A stretch of DNA of 64,000 nucleotides from JAFDBW01 sp963723355 (GTDB taxonomy: Bacteria > Desulfobacterota > Desulfuromonadia > Desulfuromonadales > BM103). Below the pieces are notes generated by a model. The model was not told where the DNA came from. It searched no databases and worked only from the letters and a program-made list of their open reading frames with translations. The stretch spans positions 124,001 to 188,000 of the forward strand of contig CAVRQQ010000002.1 of NCBI GenBank assembly GCA_963723355.1, written 5' to 3'. Position numbers and translations under genes: made by a program. This document shows, one piece after another, positions 26,888 to 36,423 of the stretch (positions are counted from its first letter, which is position 1; every line of letters begins with the position of its first letter).

Positions 26888-27363
26888 TGGAAAGACCGTC
26901 CTGGGACGAATATTTCATGGACATCACCAGCCTGGTGGCGCGACGCTCGACCTGCATGCGTCGCCAGGTCGGTGCGGTCATGGTGAAAGAGAAGAACATC
27001 CTCGCAACCGGTTATAATGGGACGCCTTCGGGCATTACGCATTGTGATGTGACAGGTTGCCTTCGTGAGCAGTTGAATGTTCCGTCCGGAGAGCGACACG
27101 AACTGTGCCGTGGCCTGCATGCAGAACAGAATGCCATCATCCAGGCGGCAAGACATGGCGTCAATATATCGGACTCGGTCCTGTACTGCACGAATTCGCC
27201 CTGCATCATCTGTACGAAGATGCTGATTAACGCCGGCATCCGCAAAGTTGTTTACCTTGAGGGATACTCCGACAGCCTGTCCTTGGAGATGCTCGATGAA
27301 GCTGGAATTGAGGCCCTTTCTTTTGCCGAAGTGGTCGGCAGAAAACCAGGAGACCGAGTATGA
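26887..27363 (+). CDS. comEB: Deoxycytidylate (dCMP) deaminase family protein
   Basis: A 158-residue zinc deaminase. The metal site is GLHAEQNAIIQAA (His and catalytic Glu) with SPCIICTKMLINAG (two Cys). The opening RPSWDEYFMDITSLVARRSTC is typical of ComEB/dCMP deaminases, which supply dUMP for thymidylate synthesis. It is placed between glyA, the source of methylene-THF, and nrdR, which fits a nucleotide role. Confidence 0.88.
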   Translation: MERPSWDEYFMDITSLVARRSTCMRRQVGAVMVKEKNILATGYNGTPSGITHCDVTGCLREQLNVPSGERHELCRGLHAEQNAIIQAARHGVNISDSVLYCTNSPCIICTKMLINAGIRKVVYLEGYSDSLSLEMLDEAGIEALSFAEVVGRKPGDRV

Positions 27364-27824
27364 AATGTCCGTTCTGCAGTCACGATGACACACGGGTTGT
27401 TGATTCCCGCCTCGGCAAGGAAGGCAATAATATTCGCAGGCGCCGTGAATGTATCGACTGTGAGCGACGTTTTACGACCTACGAAAGGGTAGAGGAAACC
27501 CTGCCCCTGGTGATCAAAAAAGATGGCCGAAGGGAAGCCTTTGACCGGCAGAAAATCATTTCCGGAATCCAGCGCGCCTGTGAAAAGCGTCCGGTCTCGA
27601 TATCCACTATTGAGAAGGTCGTCGACCAGATGGAACTTTCCCTGCAGGAAAGCGGTGAGAAAGAGATCGATGCCAGTCGTATCGGTGAGGCGGTCATGAG
27701 TGCGCTGCAGTCGATCGACGAGGTTGCGTACGTACGTTTTGCCTCGGTTTACAGGCAGTTCCGCGATATCAACGAATTCATGTCCGAGCTGAAGGACATC
27801 CTCGCCAAGGGTGCTGAGCAGTAG
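27360..27824 (+). CDS. nrdR: Transcriptional repressor NrdR
   Basis: A 154-residue NrdR. The zinc ribbon is MKCPFCSHDDTRVVDSR with CIDCERRFTTYE, followed by an ATP-cone domain (VIKKDGRREAFDRQKIISGI). NrdR senses ATP/dATP and represses ribonucleotide reductase genes. It overlaps the deaminase stop (ATGA). Confidence 0.95.
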   Translation: MKCPFCSHDDTRVVDSRLGKEGNNIRRRRECIDCERRFTTYERVEETLPLVIKKDGRREAFDRQKIISGIQRACEKRPVSISTIEKVVDQMELSLQESGEKEIDASRIGEAVMSALQSIDEVAYVRFASVYRQFRDINEFMSELKDILAKGAEQ

Positions 27825-27858
27825 CCCCTCTCCGATCGGTGGCGCACAGCGAGCCGTC

Positions 27859-28972
27859 ATGACTAGCAAGCCTGATCGATTCATGCAAAAAGCCCTGGAG
27901 CTGGCCCGAATGGGGCTGGGCAGGACAGCGCCCAACCCTCCGGTTGGTGCGGTTGTCGTGCGTGACGGCAAAATCGTCGGCGAAGGCTTTCACCCGGCAG
28001 CCGGTGAGCCCCATGCCGAGATCTTTGCGCTAAGAAAGGCCGGCACGCTGGCACGGGGGGCAGAACTCTACGTGACCCTTGAACCCTGCTGTCACACCGG
28101 CCGTACCGGTCCGTGTACGGAAGCGATCATCGATGCCGGTATCGCCAGGGTCCACGTAGGGGTTGTTGACCCCAATCCGCAGGTTGCCGGCAAAGGGATC
28201 ACTCGCCTGCAGAATGCGGGCATCGAGGTCTCTGAAGGTCTTCATGAGCCGGAATGTCGGAGGCTGATTGCACCTTTTGCCAAGCATTTGCAGAGCGGTT
28301 TGCCCTACCTTGTCTACAAGGCGGCCATGACTCTGGACGGTCAGACAGCTGCCGCCAGCGGCGACTCCAAATGGATATCCTGTGAGAAAAGCCGGCAGCT
28401 GGTTCACGTTTTGCGCAACCAGGTCGATGGCATCATGGTCGGTTCGGGAACCGTCAATGCGGACAACCCGAAGCTGACAACCCGGTTGCAAGTCCCTGGT
28501 CGTGACCCGGTACGAATTGTCCTGGATGGGTCCCTCTCGACATCACCACAGGCCGATGTCTACAGCCGGTCATCGGCTGCCGCTTCCATTCTGGTCACTG
28601 CTGCCGATCATGCAACTGAAAAACTGCAGCCATACCTTGCTGCCGGCATTGAGGTGGTACGGGTCAAGCGCCATACCGCAGGTCTCGACCTGAAAGAGGC
28701 TATGGCTGAACTCGGCAGGAAAAACCTTCACTACCTGCTCCTTGAAGGAGGCAGCAAGCTGGCGGCTGCGATGCTGCAGGCTGAACTTGTCGACCGGATG
28801 ATGGTTTTTGTTGCACCGAAGCTGGTCGGCGGAGAGGGGCGTGGCCTGTTCTCCGGCGCATGGCGTCGACGTCATCAGCAATGCATACAGGTTGAAGCAG
28901 CTTGAGACCCGCCAGGTTGATTGCGATATACTTGTGGAAGGGGAGGTGCATTATGTTCACCGGCCTGATTGA
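27859..28972 (+). CDS. ribD: Riboflavin biosynthesis protein RibD, one frameshift near the 3' end
   Basis: The bifunctional deaminase/reductase of riboflavin synthesis. The deaminase half has GEPHAEIFALRKAG and EPCCHTGRTGPC; the reductase half runs from YLVYKAAMTLDGQTAA to LLLEGGSKLAAAML. As written the frame stops at 28905, but one extra base at about 28862 (ggcgcaTggcgtc) explains it: the next frame reads GVDVISNAYRLKQLETRQVD and ends HRPD at 28972, the expected C-terminus, overlapping ribE. I start at ATG 27859; ATG 27883 is possible. Confidence 0.88.
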
Positions 28973-29600
28973 GGACCTCGGCACATTGCGTGACATTCGT
29001 ACCGGAGCCGACCAGGCCGTACTGACGGTCGGTACGGCACTGCCGATCACGGAGTTTACTCTCGGGGAAAGCATTGCGATCAATGGTGTCTGCCTGACCG
29101 TAACCCGGTTCGCAGAAGGAACTTTTTCTGCTGATGTTTCTCCGGAGACGCTCGACTGTACTACGCTGGGACGCCTTTCTGCCGGGGCCAAAGTCAATCT
29201 GGAGCGTGCCCTGCGGCTTTCCGATCGCCTCGGCGGGCACCTCGTCACCGGTCATGTTGACGGCTTGGCACGGATCGTTGAGCGACGTCAGGACGGCAAT
29301 GCCTGGCGCTTCAGCTTCCAGGGCGGTACAGCCTTGTGCAGTCAGCTGGTCGACAAGGGCAGTGTCGCCGTTGACGGGATCAGCCTGACGGTCAATCAAG
29401 TGCAGGACGATTCCTTTTCACTTGCGGTGATTCCACACACCCTCGCCATGACCACTTTGCAGGAGCGCAAAGTCGGTGATGAAGTCAATATCGAGACCGA
29501 TCTGATCGGTAAGTATGTTGCCCGTTTTCTGCAGACTGGCGGCCATCGCAAGCCGCAGGGCGTGACGATGGAGACCCTTGCCAAGCATGGTTTTTTGTGA
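28953..29600 (+). CDS. ribE: Riboflavin synthase, alpha subunit
   Basis: A 215-residue riboflavin synthase with the two lumazine-binding repeats: MFTGLIEDLGTL opening the first and VTGHVDGLARI the second. GESIAINGVCLTV and VDGISLTVNQV mark the two barrels. ATG 28953 follows GGGGAGG; the frame-corrected ribD overlaps it by 20 bases. Confidence 0.94.
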   Translation: MFTGLIEDLGTLRDIRTGADQAVLTVGTALPITEFTLGESIAINGVCLTVTRFAEGTFSADVSPETLDCTTLGRLSAGAKVNLERALRLSDRLGGHLVTGHVDGLARIVERRQDGNAWRFSFQGGTALCSQLVDKGSVAVDGISLTVNQVQDDSFSLAVIPHTLAMTTLQERKVGDEVNIETDLIGKYVARFLQTGGHRKPQGVTMETLAKHGFL

Positions 29601-29644
29601 GATATTTTAAAGTCTTGCAGAAGCTATAGAGATTAGGAAGTGTT

Positions 29645-30850
29645 ATGCCTTTAGCACGTGTTAAAGAAGCTCTTGAAGATATCCGTCAGGGAAAGATGGT
29701 TGTCCTGGTCGATGATGAGGACCGGGAGAACGAAGGCGACCTCTGTATGGCTGCCGAAATGGTCACGCCCGAAGCGATCAATTTCATGGCCAAGGAAGGG
29801 CGCGGCCTGATCTGCCTTTCCTTGACTGAAGACCGTGCCGATCACCTCGGCCTGCCGCTGATGGTCCAGGAGAACTCCTCATCTTTCGGTACCGCCTTTA
29901 CCATTTCGATCGAGGCCCGTCGCGGGGTGACGACCGGTATCTCTGCTGCGGACCGGGCCCATACCATCCGGGTTGCCATAGGTGATGAAACCACCGCCAA
30001 TGACCTGGCACGACCGGGTCATGTCTTTCCGTTGCGCGCCAAAAAAGGCGGCGTCATGGTGCGCGCCGGACAGACCGAGGGCTCCGTCGACCTGTCCCGC
30101 ATGGCTGGTTTAAAGCCTGCCGGCGTCATCTGCGAGATCATGAACGATGACGGGACCATGGCACGTATGCCGGAGCTGCGTGAATTTGCATTAAAGCACC
30201 AGTTGAAAATCGTCACGATCGCCGATATGGTCGCTTATCGCATGCGCAAGGAATTGTTGATTACACGTGCCGCGGAAACCCGCCTGCCGACCAGGGACGG
30301 CGGTGAGTTCAACGCGGTGGTGTATGACAACGAAGTTGACAGTTCACAGCATCTTGCCCTGTACAAGGGGGATATCAAGCCGGATGAGCCGATCCTGGTC
30401 AGGGTTCACTCCGAGTGCCTGACCGGCGATGTGTTCGGTTCGGAGCGCTGTGACTGTGGCGACCAGCTGCACACCTCGATGCGCATCATTGAGGAAGAAG
30501 GCCGGGGGGTTGTCCTGTACATGCGCCAGGAGGGTCGCGGCATCGGCCTGGTCAACAAGCTCAAGGCCTACAACCTGCAGGATGAAGGGTGCGACACCGT
30601 CGAGGCGAATGAAGCTCTGGGGTTCCAGGCCGACCTGCGGGATTATGGTATCGGTGCGCAGATCCTCAGCGAACTGGGGGTCAGAAAGATCCGTTTGCTG
30701 ACCAATAACCCACGTAAAATCATCGGTCTCGAAGGCTATGGACTGGAAATTGTAGAGCGGGTTCCGATCGAGATCGAGGCCAACAAGAGCAACCTGAAAT
30801 ACCTCAAGGCCAAGCAGGAAAAACTTGGCCATCTGCTGGAAAATTTATAA
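29645..30850 (+). CDS. ribBA: Bifunctional DHBP synthase / GTP cyclohydrolase II
   Basis: A 401-residue fusion. The N-terminal DHBP synthase has VLVDDEDRENEGDLCMAAE and RRGVTTGISAADRAHTI. The C-terminal GTP cyclohydrolase II has the zinc Cys cluster SECLTGDVFGSERCDCGDQL and MRQEGRGIGLVNKLKAYNLQ. It makes both starting compounds of riboflavin synthesis. Confidence 0.95.
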   Translation: MPLARVKEALEDIRQGKMVVLVDDEDRENEGDLCMAAEMVTPEAINFMAKEGRGLICLSLTEDRADHLGLPLMVQENSSSFGTAFTISIEARRGVTTGISAADRAHTIRVAIGDETTANDLARPGHVFPLRAKKGGVMVRAGQTEGSVDLSRMAGLKPAGVICEIMNDDGTMARMPELREFALKHQLKIVTIADMVAYRMRKELLITRAAETRLPTRDGGEFNAVVYDNEVDSSQHLALYKGDIKPDEPILVRVHSECLTGDVFGSERCDCGDQLHTSMRIIEEEGRGVVLYMRQEGRGIGLVNKLKAYNLQDEGCDTVEANEALGFQADLRDYGIGAQILSELGVRKIRLLTNNPRKIIGLEGYGLEIVERVPIEIEANKSNLKYLKAKQEKLGHLLENL

Positions 30851-30891
30851 CTCCGAAACGGTCGTTTCGGACCTTGTCCCGGGAGATTGAT

Positions 30892-31356
30892 ATGCCCAAG
30901 ATTATCGAAGGAAAATTGGATGCCAAGGGGCTGCGGTTCGGCTTGCTGGTCAGTCGTTTCAACAGCTTTGTCAGCGACCGGCTTGTCGAAGGGGCGATCG
31001 ATGCGCTTCTGCGGCACGGTGCAGAGAAAGACGATATCAATATCGTGCGTGTCCCCGGGGCCTTCGAGATCCCGCCGACGGCAAAGCAGATGGCCGAATC
31101 CGGGCGTTACGACGCAATTGTCTGCCTCGGTGCGGTCATCCGTGGCGCAACTCCGCACTTCGAATATGTCAGCGCGGAAGTCTCCAAGGGCGTTGCCAGC
31201 GTTTCTATTGATTCAGGTATCCCGGTCACTTTTGGCGTGTTGACGACTGACACGATTGAGCAGGCAATCGAGCGCGCCGGCAGCAAGGCCGGGAACAAGG
31301 GCTTTGACGCTGCAGTGGCTGCCGTTGAGATGGCCAACCTCTACAAGGCGCTATAA
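30892..31356 (+). CDS. ribH: 6,7-dimethyl-8-ribityllumazine synthase
   Basis: A 154-residue lumazine synthase. Key segments are GLLVSRFNSFVSDRLVEGA, RVPGAFEIPPTAKQMA and VICL-type strand followed by GAVIRGATPHFEYVSAEVSKG with the catalytic His. ATG 30892 follows GGGAG. A small CCGAAAC/GTTTCGG hairpin lies between ribBA and this gene. Confidence 0.95.
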   Translation: MPKIIEGKLDAKGLRFGLLVSRFNSFVSDRLVEGAIDALLRHGAEKDDINIVRVPGAFEIPPTAKQMAESGRYDAIVCLGAVIRGATPHFEYVSAEVSKGVASVSIDSGIPVTFGVLTTDTIEQAIERAGSKAGNKGFDAAVAAVEMANLYKAL

Positions 31357-31362
31357 CCCATA

Positions 31363-31836
31363 ATGGCGAGAGGTATCAGGCGGCAAGGCCGTGAGATGGC
31401 CCTGAAAGTCCTGTATAGCCTGGCGGACCACGAGGGTGGTTCACTTGAAGACGTGCTCAGGGATTTCTGGAAGAACTTTCAGTTCCGCAATGACGTCCTG
31501 GGCGAGGTGGTTGAGGATGCACCGAACTCGCAGAGACCAGAAGTCAGGCACTTTGCCGAGTTGCTGGTTTGCGGGGTTGCCGAAAACCTGGAAAAGATTG
31601 ATCAGGAACTTAACTCTTATTCGACCAATTGGGCATTGGACCGTATGGCACGGGTCGACCTGGCGATTCTCAGATTGGCAACATTCGAACTGATTTTTTC
31701 TCCGGATGTTCCTCTCAGTGTCGTGCTCAATGAAGCTATCGAACTTGGCAAGCGCTTTGGCACAGAGGAAACACCTTCATTTATCAACGGTATCCTTGAT
31801 CACATCGCGCAACAGAATCGTCCCTCAACATCATGA
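31363..31836 (+). CDS. nusB: Transcription antitermination factor NusB
   Basis: A 157-residue all-helical NusB (GIRRQGREMALKVLYSLA; WALDRMARVDLAILRLATFEL; NEAIELGKRFGTEETPSFINGILD). It takes part in rRNA antitermination with NusE. The gene order ribH-nusB is very common. Its end overlaps the next gene by 4 bases. Confidence 0.94.
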   Translation: MARGIRRQGREMALKVLYSLADHEGGSLEDVLRDFWKNFQFRNDVLGEVVEDAPNSQRPEVRHFAELLVCGVAENLEKIDQELNSYSTNWALDRMARVDLAILRLATFELIFSPDVPLSVVLNEAIELGKRFGTEETPSFINGILDHIAQQNRPSTS

Positions 31837-32294
31837 TTCAACCTGAATATGTCAGGCAACCCGCTGATCACCTGACCGGTGAATCCGTTGTTGCCCTCTA
31901 TTTTGATGACCTGAGACCACTGGATGGTCCTGCTGCAGTCCTTGACTGGCGGCTGGACGGTCAGTTGACCAGGATGCTGCTTGATGGAGAGATTCATGGC
32001 AGGGCCGGTGAGCACGTTTTGTTGCAGGGTAACGGCAAGGTCAAGGCTGACTGGGTTCTCTTTGTCGGCGGCGGTAAATGGCACGGCCTCTGCGAGGAGA
32101 CCCACGCTGCCCTGGTCAAGCATGTGCTGACGGTCGCCCGCAAGGCCGGTTTCAGTAAGCTGTCACTGGCCTTTTCCCAACATGAGGAGTTCGATGTGCA
32201 AAAGCTCCACCAGCAGATCAAGGATGCACTCGAAACCGTTGGAAAAGAAATTGAATTTTGTCACTATACCTATTCCGCCGATGTGGCGGTTTAG
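31833..32294 (+). CDS. Protein resembling the M17 aminopeptidase N-terminal domain alone
   Basis: A 153-residue protein that resembles the N-terminal macro-like domain of leucyl aminopeptidases: DGQLTRMLLDGEIHGRAGEHVLL, then ADWVLFVGGGKW and a helix AALVKHVLTVARKAGFSKLSLAF. The catalytic metallopeptidase domain is absent and the gene ends naturally, so this is a stand-alone domain of unknown use. It is coupled to nusB by an ATGA overlap. Confidence 0.65.
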   Translation: MIQPEYVRQPADHLTGESVVALYFDDLRPLDGPAAVLDWRLDGQLTRMLLDGEIHGRAGEHVLLQGNGKVKADWVLFVGGGKWHGLCEETHAALVKHVLTVARKAGFSKLSLAFSQHEEFDVQKLHQQIKDALETVGKEIEFCHYTYSADVAV

Positions 32295-32339
32295 ACCTTG
32301 TCAAAAGAGAAAAACGCTACCACAGAAAAGGTTGCTCGC

Positions 32340-33650
32340 ATGCAGAACATAAAAGTCGGATTGTTGGGCTTCGGTACCATCGGCACCGGTGTTGTGAAGA
32401 TTATCCAGCAGAACCAGGAGATCCTGTCCAGCCGTCTTGGTGTCGGCATCGATCTGGTCCGCGTTGCTGATCTCGATACCACTACAGATCGTGGTGTGGA
32501 ATTGCCGGCCGGATTGTTGACGGATGACGCCAAGTCAATGCTCGGTGATCCCGAAGTCCAGATCGTCATCGAGCTGATCGGTGGTTATGAGCCGGCGCGA
32601 ACTTTCGTGCTGGAGGCGATTCGCAATGGCAAACATATCGTGACCGCGAACAAGGCCCTGTTGGCCCTGCATGGCGACGAGATATTCCGTGCTGCGGAAG
32701 AGGCCGGCGTGGCTGTCATGTTTGAAGCTGCAGTCGGCGGAGGGATCCCGGTCATTTCAGCGATCAAGGAAAACCTCGGTGCCAACAACTTCTCCGCAAT
32801 TTACGGTATCCTGAACGGCACCTGCAACTATATCCTGACCCGCATGGAAGATGCCGGCGAGAGCTTTGCCGATGTGCTGGCCGATGCCCAGAAGCAGGGC
32901 TATGCTGAAGCTGATCCTACATTTGACGTCGAGGGGATTGATACTGCCCACAAGCTGGCCTTGCTGATCAGCCTTTGCTTCGGCACCAGGGTCGATTTCG
33001 ACCAGGTCTACACAGAGGGCATCAGTAAAGTTACGGCCATGGACATCGAATATGCACGCGATTTCGGCTACAAACTCAAGCTCCTGGCGATCGGCAAGCG
33101 AATCGGCGATGAGGTTGAGGCCCGCGTACACCCGACCATGATCCCCGCAGATTATCCTCTGGCGGCGATCAACGGTGTTTTTAACAGCATCCGCCTGGTC
33201 GGCGATTTCTCCGGCCCGGTCATGCTTTCCGGATATGGCGCAGGCATGGATGCCACGGCGAGTGCCGTTATGGGTGACGTGCTTTCTATTGCCAGGGATC
33301 TGCTGGTCGAAACCGGCAGCAGAACGACGGCTCTTGGCTGCCCGCAAGCAAAACTTGCCTCTTACAAGATCAAAGCGATGGAAGAGATTGTTTCATCCTA
33401 CTACATGAGATGCACGGTCAAGGACCAGCCCGGAGTCCTGTCGCAGATCTCCGGAGTCCTCGGTAAGTACGACATCAGTATCGAATCAATGGTCCAGCCC
33501 CATCGGCATGAAGTCGGCGCTGTGCCGATTGTTTTCGTAACCCACGAAGCTGCAGAGAGCAATGTTGCGGCTGCGTTAAATGAGATTGACAAGCTGGATG
33601 TGATTCAGAAGGAAACCCTGCTGATCCGGATCGAGAATCAACTGGAGTAG
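32340..33650 (+). CDS. hom: Homoserine dehydrogenase
   Basis: A 436-residue enzyme that reduces aspartate semialdehyde to homoserine. The NAD(P) site is GLLGFGTIGTGVV, followed by TANKALLALHG, and the catalytic region is GGGIPVISAIKENL with ILNGTCNYILTRM. A C-terminal ACT domain (about 350-430, VKDQPGVLSQISGVLGKYDI) suggests threonine control. I start at ATG 32340 (MQNIKVGLLG); a TTG at 32298 is less likely. Confidence 0.92.
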   Translation: MQNIKVGLLGFGTIGTGVVKIIQQNQEILSSRLGVGIDLVRVADLDTTTDRGVELPAGLLTDDAKSMLGDPEVQIVIELIGGYEPARTFVLEAIRNGKHIVTANKALLALHGDEIFRAAEEAGVAVMFEAAVGGGIPVISAIKENLGANNFSAIYGILNGTCNYILTRMEDAGESFADVLADAQKQGYAEADPTFDVEGIDTAHKLALLISLCFGTRVDFDQVYTEGISKVTAMDIEYARDFGYKLKLLAIGKRIGDEVEARVHPTMIPADYPLAAINGVFNSIRLVGDFSGPVMLSGYGAGMDATASAVMGDVLSIARDLLVETGSRTTALGCPQAKLASYKIKAMEEIVSSYYMRCTVKDQPGVLSQISGVLGKYDISIESMVQPHRHEVGAVPIVFVTHEAAESNVAAALNEIDKLDVIQKETLLIRIENQLE

Positions 33651-33764
33651 CAGCTCAGATCCCGAAAAAATAAGGCGCATGCACCGTATCGGTGTGCTTC
33701 AGATTATTGACAAATCTTCGCACTGATATGGGGTTTTTTTACAGGGCAATAAGGAAATTAGGTA

Positions 33765-34303
33765 GGGCAACAGATGGTTCGTCTGTTGCCCATTTTCTTT
33801 TTCTGGAATTCATAAAAGCAAAACCCGCGGGTTGCGCCCCGCCGACGACGCCATACTCTTTGTCGCGACAAAGAAAACGAATGCAAAAGAAAGCCTTGCG
33901 CGCTTGCGCTGGGCATGTCCTTGGCTCGTCAAGGCGGCAACCTTAATCCAAGACTGTTCTTGTACGAGCAAAAGCCTGACGCTTCCCCCGCAGGTGACGA
34001 GGCTCTTGAGAGCCTCTCCTTTTGTGGAGGATTGGATCGTTAGTCAGGTTGTCAGGCTTTTCCTTCTAAGTTACACCAAAAAGAAGGCCCCCTGTAACGG
34101 GCCGGCTTATTAAACTCCGTCGTTATTAGATTCCTCAGAAATCCGGCAAAGGAGATGCCCTCGCGCAAGCGAGAAGGCACTTTTGCATACTTTTGTTGCC
34201 GGTACAAAGAGTATGGCGTCGTGGCGGGACAGCGACCCGCCGATTTGGTTTGTCTTTCAATTCCAAAGGACAACAAAAGGGCAACAGATGACATCTATTG
34301 CCC
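33765..34303. repeat. Intergenic repeat element, copy 2 (large imperfect palindrome)
   Basis: It is bounded by two hairpins: GGGCAACAGA pairing with TCTGTTGCCC (33765-33791) and AGGGCAA-type arms at 34278-34304. The left arm (about 33828-33935) and the right arm (about 34150-34250) are inverted copies of each other: both read CGGG(T)-rich, then GACGCCATACTCTTTGT, then ATGCAAAAG, a GCGC-rich part and GGGCAT. A centre AGGCCCCCTGTAACGGGCC lies near 34085. It fills the gap between convergent hom and trmL. No protein coding is likely. Confidence 0.8.
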
Positions 34304-34382
34304 TCTCATCGTGAATTATAGCTGAACCTTCTCAGCAGGCTGAGACGCTCCATTGGGGCACGCATGTTGATGAGAGGATTGG

Positions 34383-34862
34383 CTAATCGAGTTGCCCGGT
34401 CTGCCTCAATGCTTCATAAAGGACAACCCCTGCTGCGGTTGACAGGTTGAGGCTGCGCACGATCGGACTGCGGATCGGGATGCGGATCGCCCGTTCACTG
34501 TTGTCACTGAGCAGTTCCTCGGGAAGGCCGAGTGTCTCCTTGCCAAAGACCAGAAAATCTCCAGGTTCATAATCTGCCTGAATGTAGCTACGAGAAGCTT
34601 TTTTCGAAGTGTACCAGAACCGTCCGTCAGGGTGCGCGGCCTGCAGTTCGACAAAAGATTCCCATCTATGGATATCAACGGCTTTCCAGTAATCCAGACC
34701 CGCTCGTTTGAGCTGTTTGTCGTCAATCGAAAAGCCCAGTTTCCCGACCAGGTGCAATACGCTGCCGGTGGCACCGCAGAGACGAGCTATGTTGCCGGTG
34801 TTTGGCGGGATCTCCGGCTCAATCAGAACGATATGGAAGGGCGGGAGATTATTTGTCGTCAT
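34383..34862 (-). CDS. trmL: tRNA (cytidine(34)-2'-O)-methyltransferase TrmL
   Basis: A 159-residue SPOUT methyltransferase that modifies the wobble base of tRNA-Leu. Typical segments are IVLIEPEIPPNTGNIARLCGA, LVFGKETLGLPEELL and RSLNLSTAAGVVLYEALRQ. Its start overlaps the end of the acyltransferase gene by 14 bases, so the two form a reverse operon. Confidence 0.92.
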   Translation of the reverse strand: MTTNNLPPFHIVLIEPEIPPNTGNIARLCGATGSVLHLVGKLGFSIDDKQLKRAGLDYWKAVDIHRWESFVELQAAHPDGRFWYTSKKASRSYIQADYEPGDFLVFGKETLGLPEELLSDNSERAIRIPIRSPIVRSLNLSTAAGVVLYEALRQTGQLD

Positions 34863-35735
34863 TTTTCATGTGCTTCCAACGGCGGTGGACCCAGAACCAT
34901 TGGCTGACATCCTCTCTGATACCATCTTCAATGACCTTTGTCATGAGTGCCGTATTGGCGACAATGCCTTCGTCCGAAAGATCTTTCTCAAGGAAAAACA
35001 TCGGTGATATCTTGGCGCGGTATGTGTTGTCAGGATTGCGATATGCAAAGGCCGCTACAATCGGAACCTGGTTCTTCATGGCAAGCTGGGCGATGATCGG
35101 TGTGGTGTAGGCCGGTCGGCCGAAGAAAGGGACACGGACCGCCTGGCTGCGTGGCATATGCTGATCCATCAGAATGCCGACCGCGTGATTGTTCTGCAAT
35201 GCTTTGAAGATTCTTCTCGCACCTTTGTGGGTGTCGATAATGTAGCCACCATAGGCTTCACGCATGCGTCGGAAATATGCATCCACCAGGGGGTTTTTCA
35301 TCGGTTTTGCAACAATTCCGGTAGGAATGCCGAGTATCGGGAAGACGTAATTTCCTGCTTCCCAGAATCCCAGATGCCCGGTAAGGAGAATACATCCCCG
35401 TCCCAACGCAAGTGCTTCATGGACGTGCTCAATGCCTTCAATTGTGAAGAATTTTTCCAGGTCTTTTTTGCCATCGAATTGGTCGAGGCGAAGCATTTCA
35501 ATAAAGCCAAGACCCAGGTCTGAAAAACCCGTTTGACGAGATCTTCTCTCTCCTTTGTGGACATATCCGGGAACGCATGGCGCAGGTTATCGTCAGCTAT
35601 CTTTGCGCGTCTCGGCTGCAGGTGCCGCGCAATGGCCCCCAGTCGACGGCCAAGTGCCAGGGCGACGCCACGAGGCAAAAGGCGTAGGATCGATGCAATC
35701 GTTATGAAGGGGATATATTCGAGCCAATAACGCAT
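34849..35735 (-). CDS. LpxL/HtrB-family lipid acyltransferase, one frameshift
   Basis: The gene is split as written: residues up to KRVF are in one frame, and from about SDLGLGFIEMLRLDQFDG on in another. A missing base in the T-run (A5 on the given strand at 35523-35527; six expected) restores one reading frame of about 295 residues. The acyltransferase motif is GHLGFWEAGN (H-x4-E). The later GILMDQHMPRSQAVRVPFFGR is typical of late acyltransferases that finish lipid A or related lipids at the inner membrane. The N-terminal helix YIPFITIASILRLL anchors it. Confidence 0.85.
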
Positions 35736-35892
35736 GATGCAGAGACTTTCCGTGAAATTTGCGGCAGGATATCATGTCGTGTTTGGCTGGCAAAATAATA
35801 TAGAAGGTTACAGGGCCACAGCCTTGTGTTGTATGTGTTGTAACGCTACGAGTTTAGACATAGGGAACCTATGCCTTTGACCTGTACACAGA

Positions 35893-36374
35893 ACCCGGGG
35901 GTCGCGCCCCCCGACTGCGCCTTACTCTTTTGCTGGCCCAAAAGAGTAATCAGAAAAGGGCCTGCGCTGCGCTGGGCATGTCTGGTTCGTAAGGACGGCA
36001 ACTTCAACTGTAGATCATTCTAATCGATCAAAAGTCTACACTTCCCCCGCAGGACCCGAGGCCCTTGAGGTCCTCTCCCGCAGTGGCTGATGCATGTCCA
36101 CAGCTTATTTTCACCTATCCACTCATAAAGGCAATAAAGTGAGGCCCCCTGTAACGGGCCGACTTCCATTTACTATTGCTGAATAGAAATAACCGAAAGC
36201 GGGCAAAAGAATATGCCCTCCGCAAGGAGAAGGCACTTTTGCATACTTTTGTTGCCGGACAAAAGTATGGCGTCTGGCGGGACGCAACCCGCCGGTTTTG
36301 TCTTTTCAGAAGAAACAACAAGAGCAACAGATTAACCACCTGTTGCTCTAAGATTGATAGAAACTCCACCTGCC
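35893..36374. repeat. Intergenic repeat element, copy 3
   Basis: The same family as the copies at 16.96 and 33.77 kb. The left arm (CCCGGGGGTCGCGCC, CGCCTTACTCTTTTG, GCGCTGGGCATGTC) and right arm (GGGCAAAAGAATATGCCC, CATACTTTTGTTGCCGG, GGCGGGACGCAACCCGCC) are inverted relatives. The centre AGGCCCCCTGTAACGGGCC recurs near 36142. The right end has the AGAGCAACAG/CTGTTGCTCT hairpin (36321-36349) and the tail GAAACTCCACCTGCC (36360-36374), exactly as in copy 1. The left terminal hairpin is missing. Confidence 0.8.
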
Positions 36375-36378
36375 TGTT

Positions 36379-36412
36379 AAAAAACAAACCCCGCTTCATG
36401 TGCGGGGTTTGT
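36379..36412 (-). terminator. Rho-independent terminator of metY
   Basis: Read on the reverse strand, ACAAACCCCGC pairs with GCGGGGTTTGT and is followed by six T. It lies 58 bases past the metY stop. Confidence 0.85.
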
Positions 36413-36423
36413 CAGCAATCAGA

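Noticed and set aside
27825..29644. FMN riboswitch for the riboflavin genes
   Set aside because: The rib genes follow nrdR with almost no leader and I see no FMN element consensus.
33692..34113. Short forward frames inside repeat copy 2
   Set aside because: They come from the repeat itself; no ribosome sites and no similarity to known proteins that I can see.
33765..36374. Possible CRISPR array from recurring hairpin words
   Set aside because: Only three dispersed copies with long unequal spacing and gene content between; no regular repeat-spacer pattern and no cas genes.
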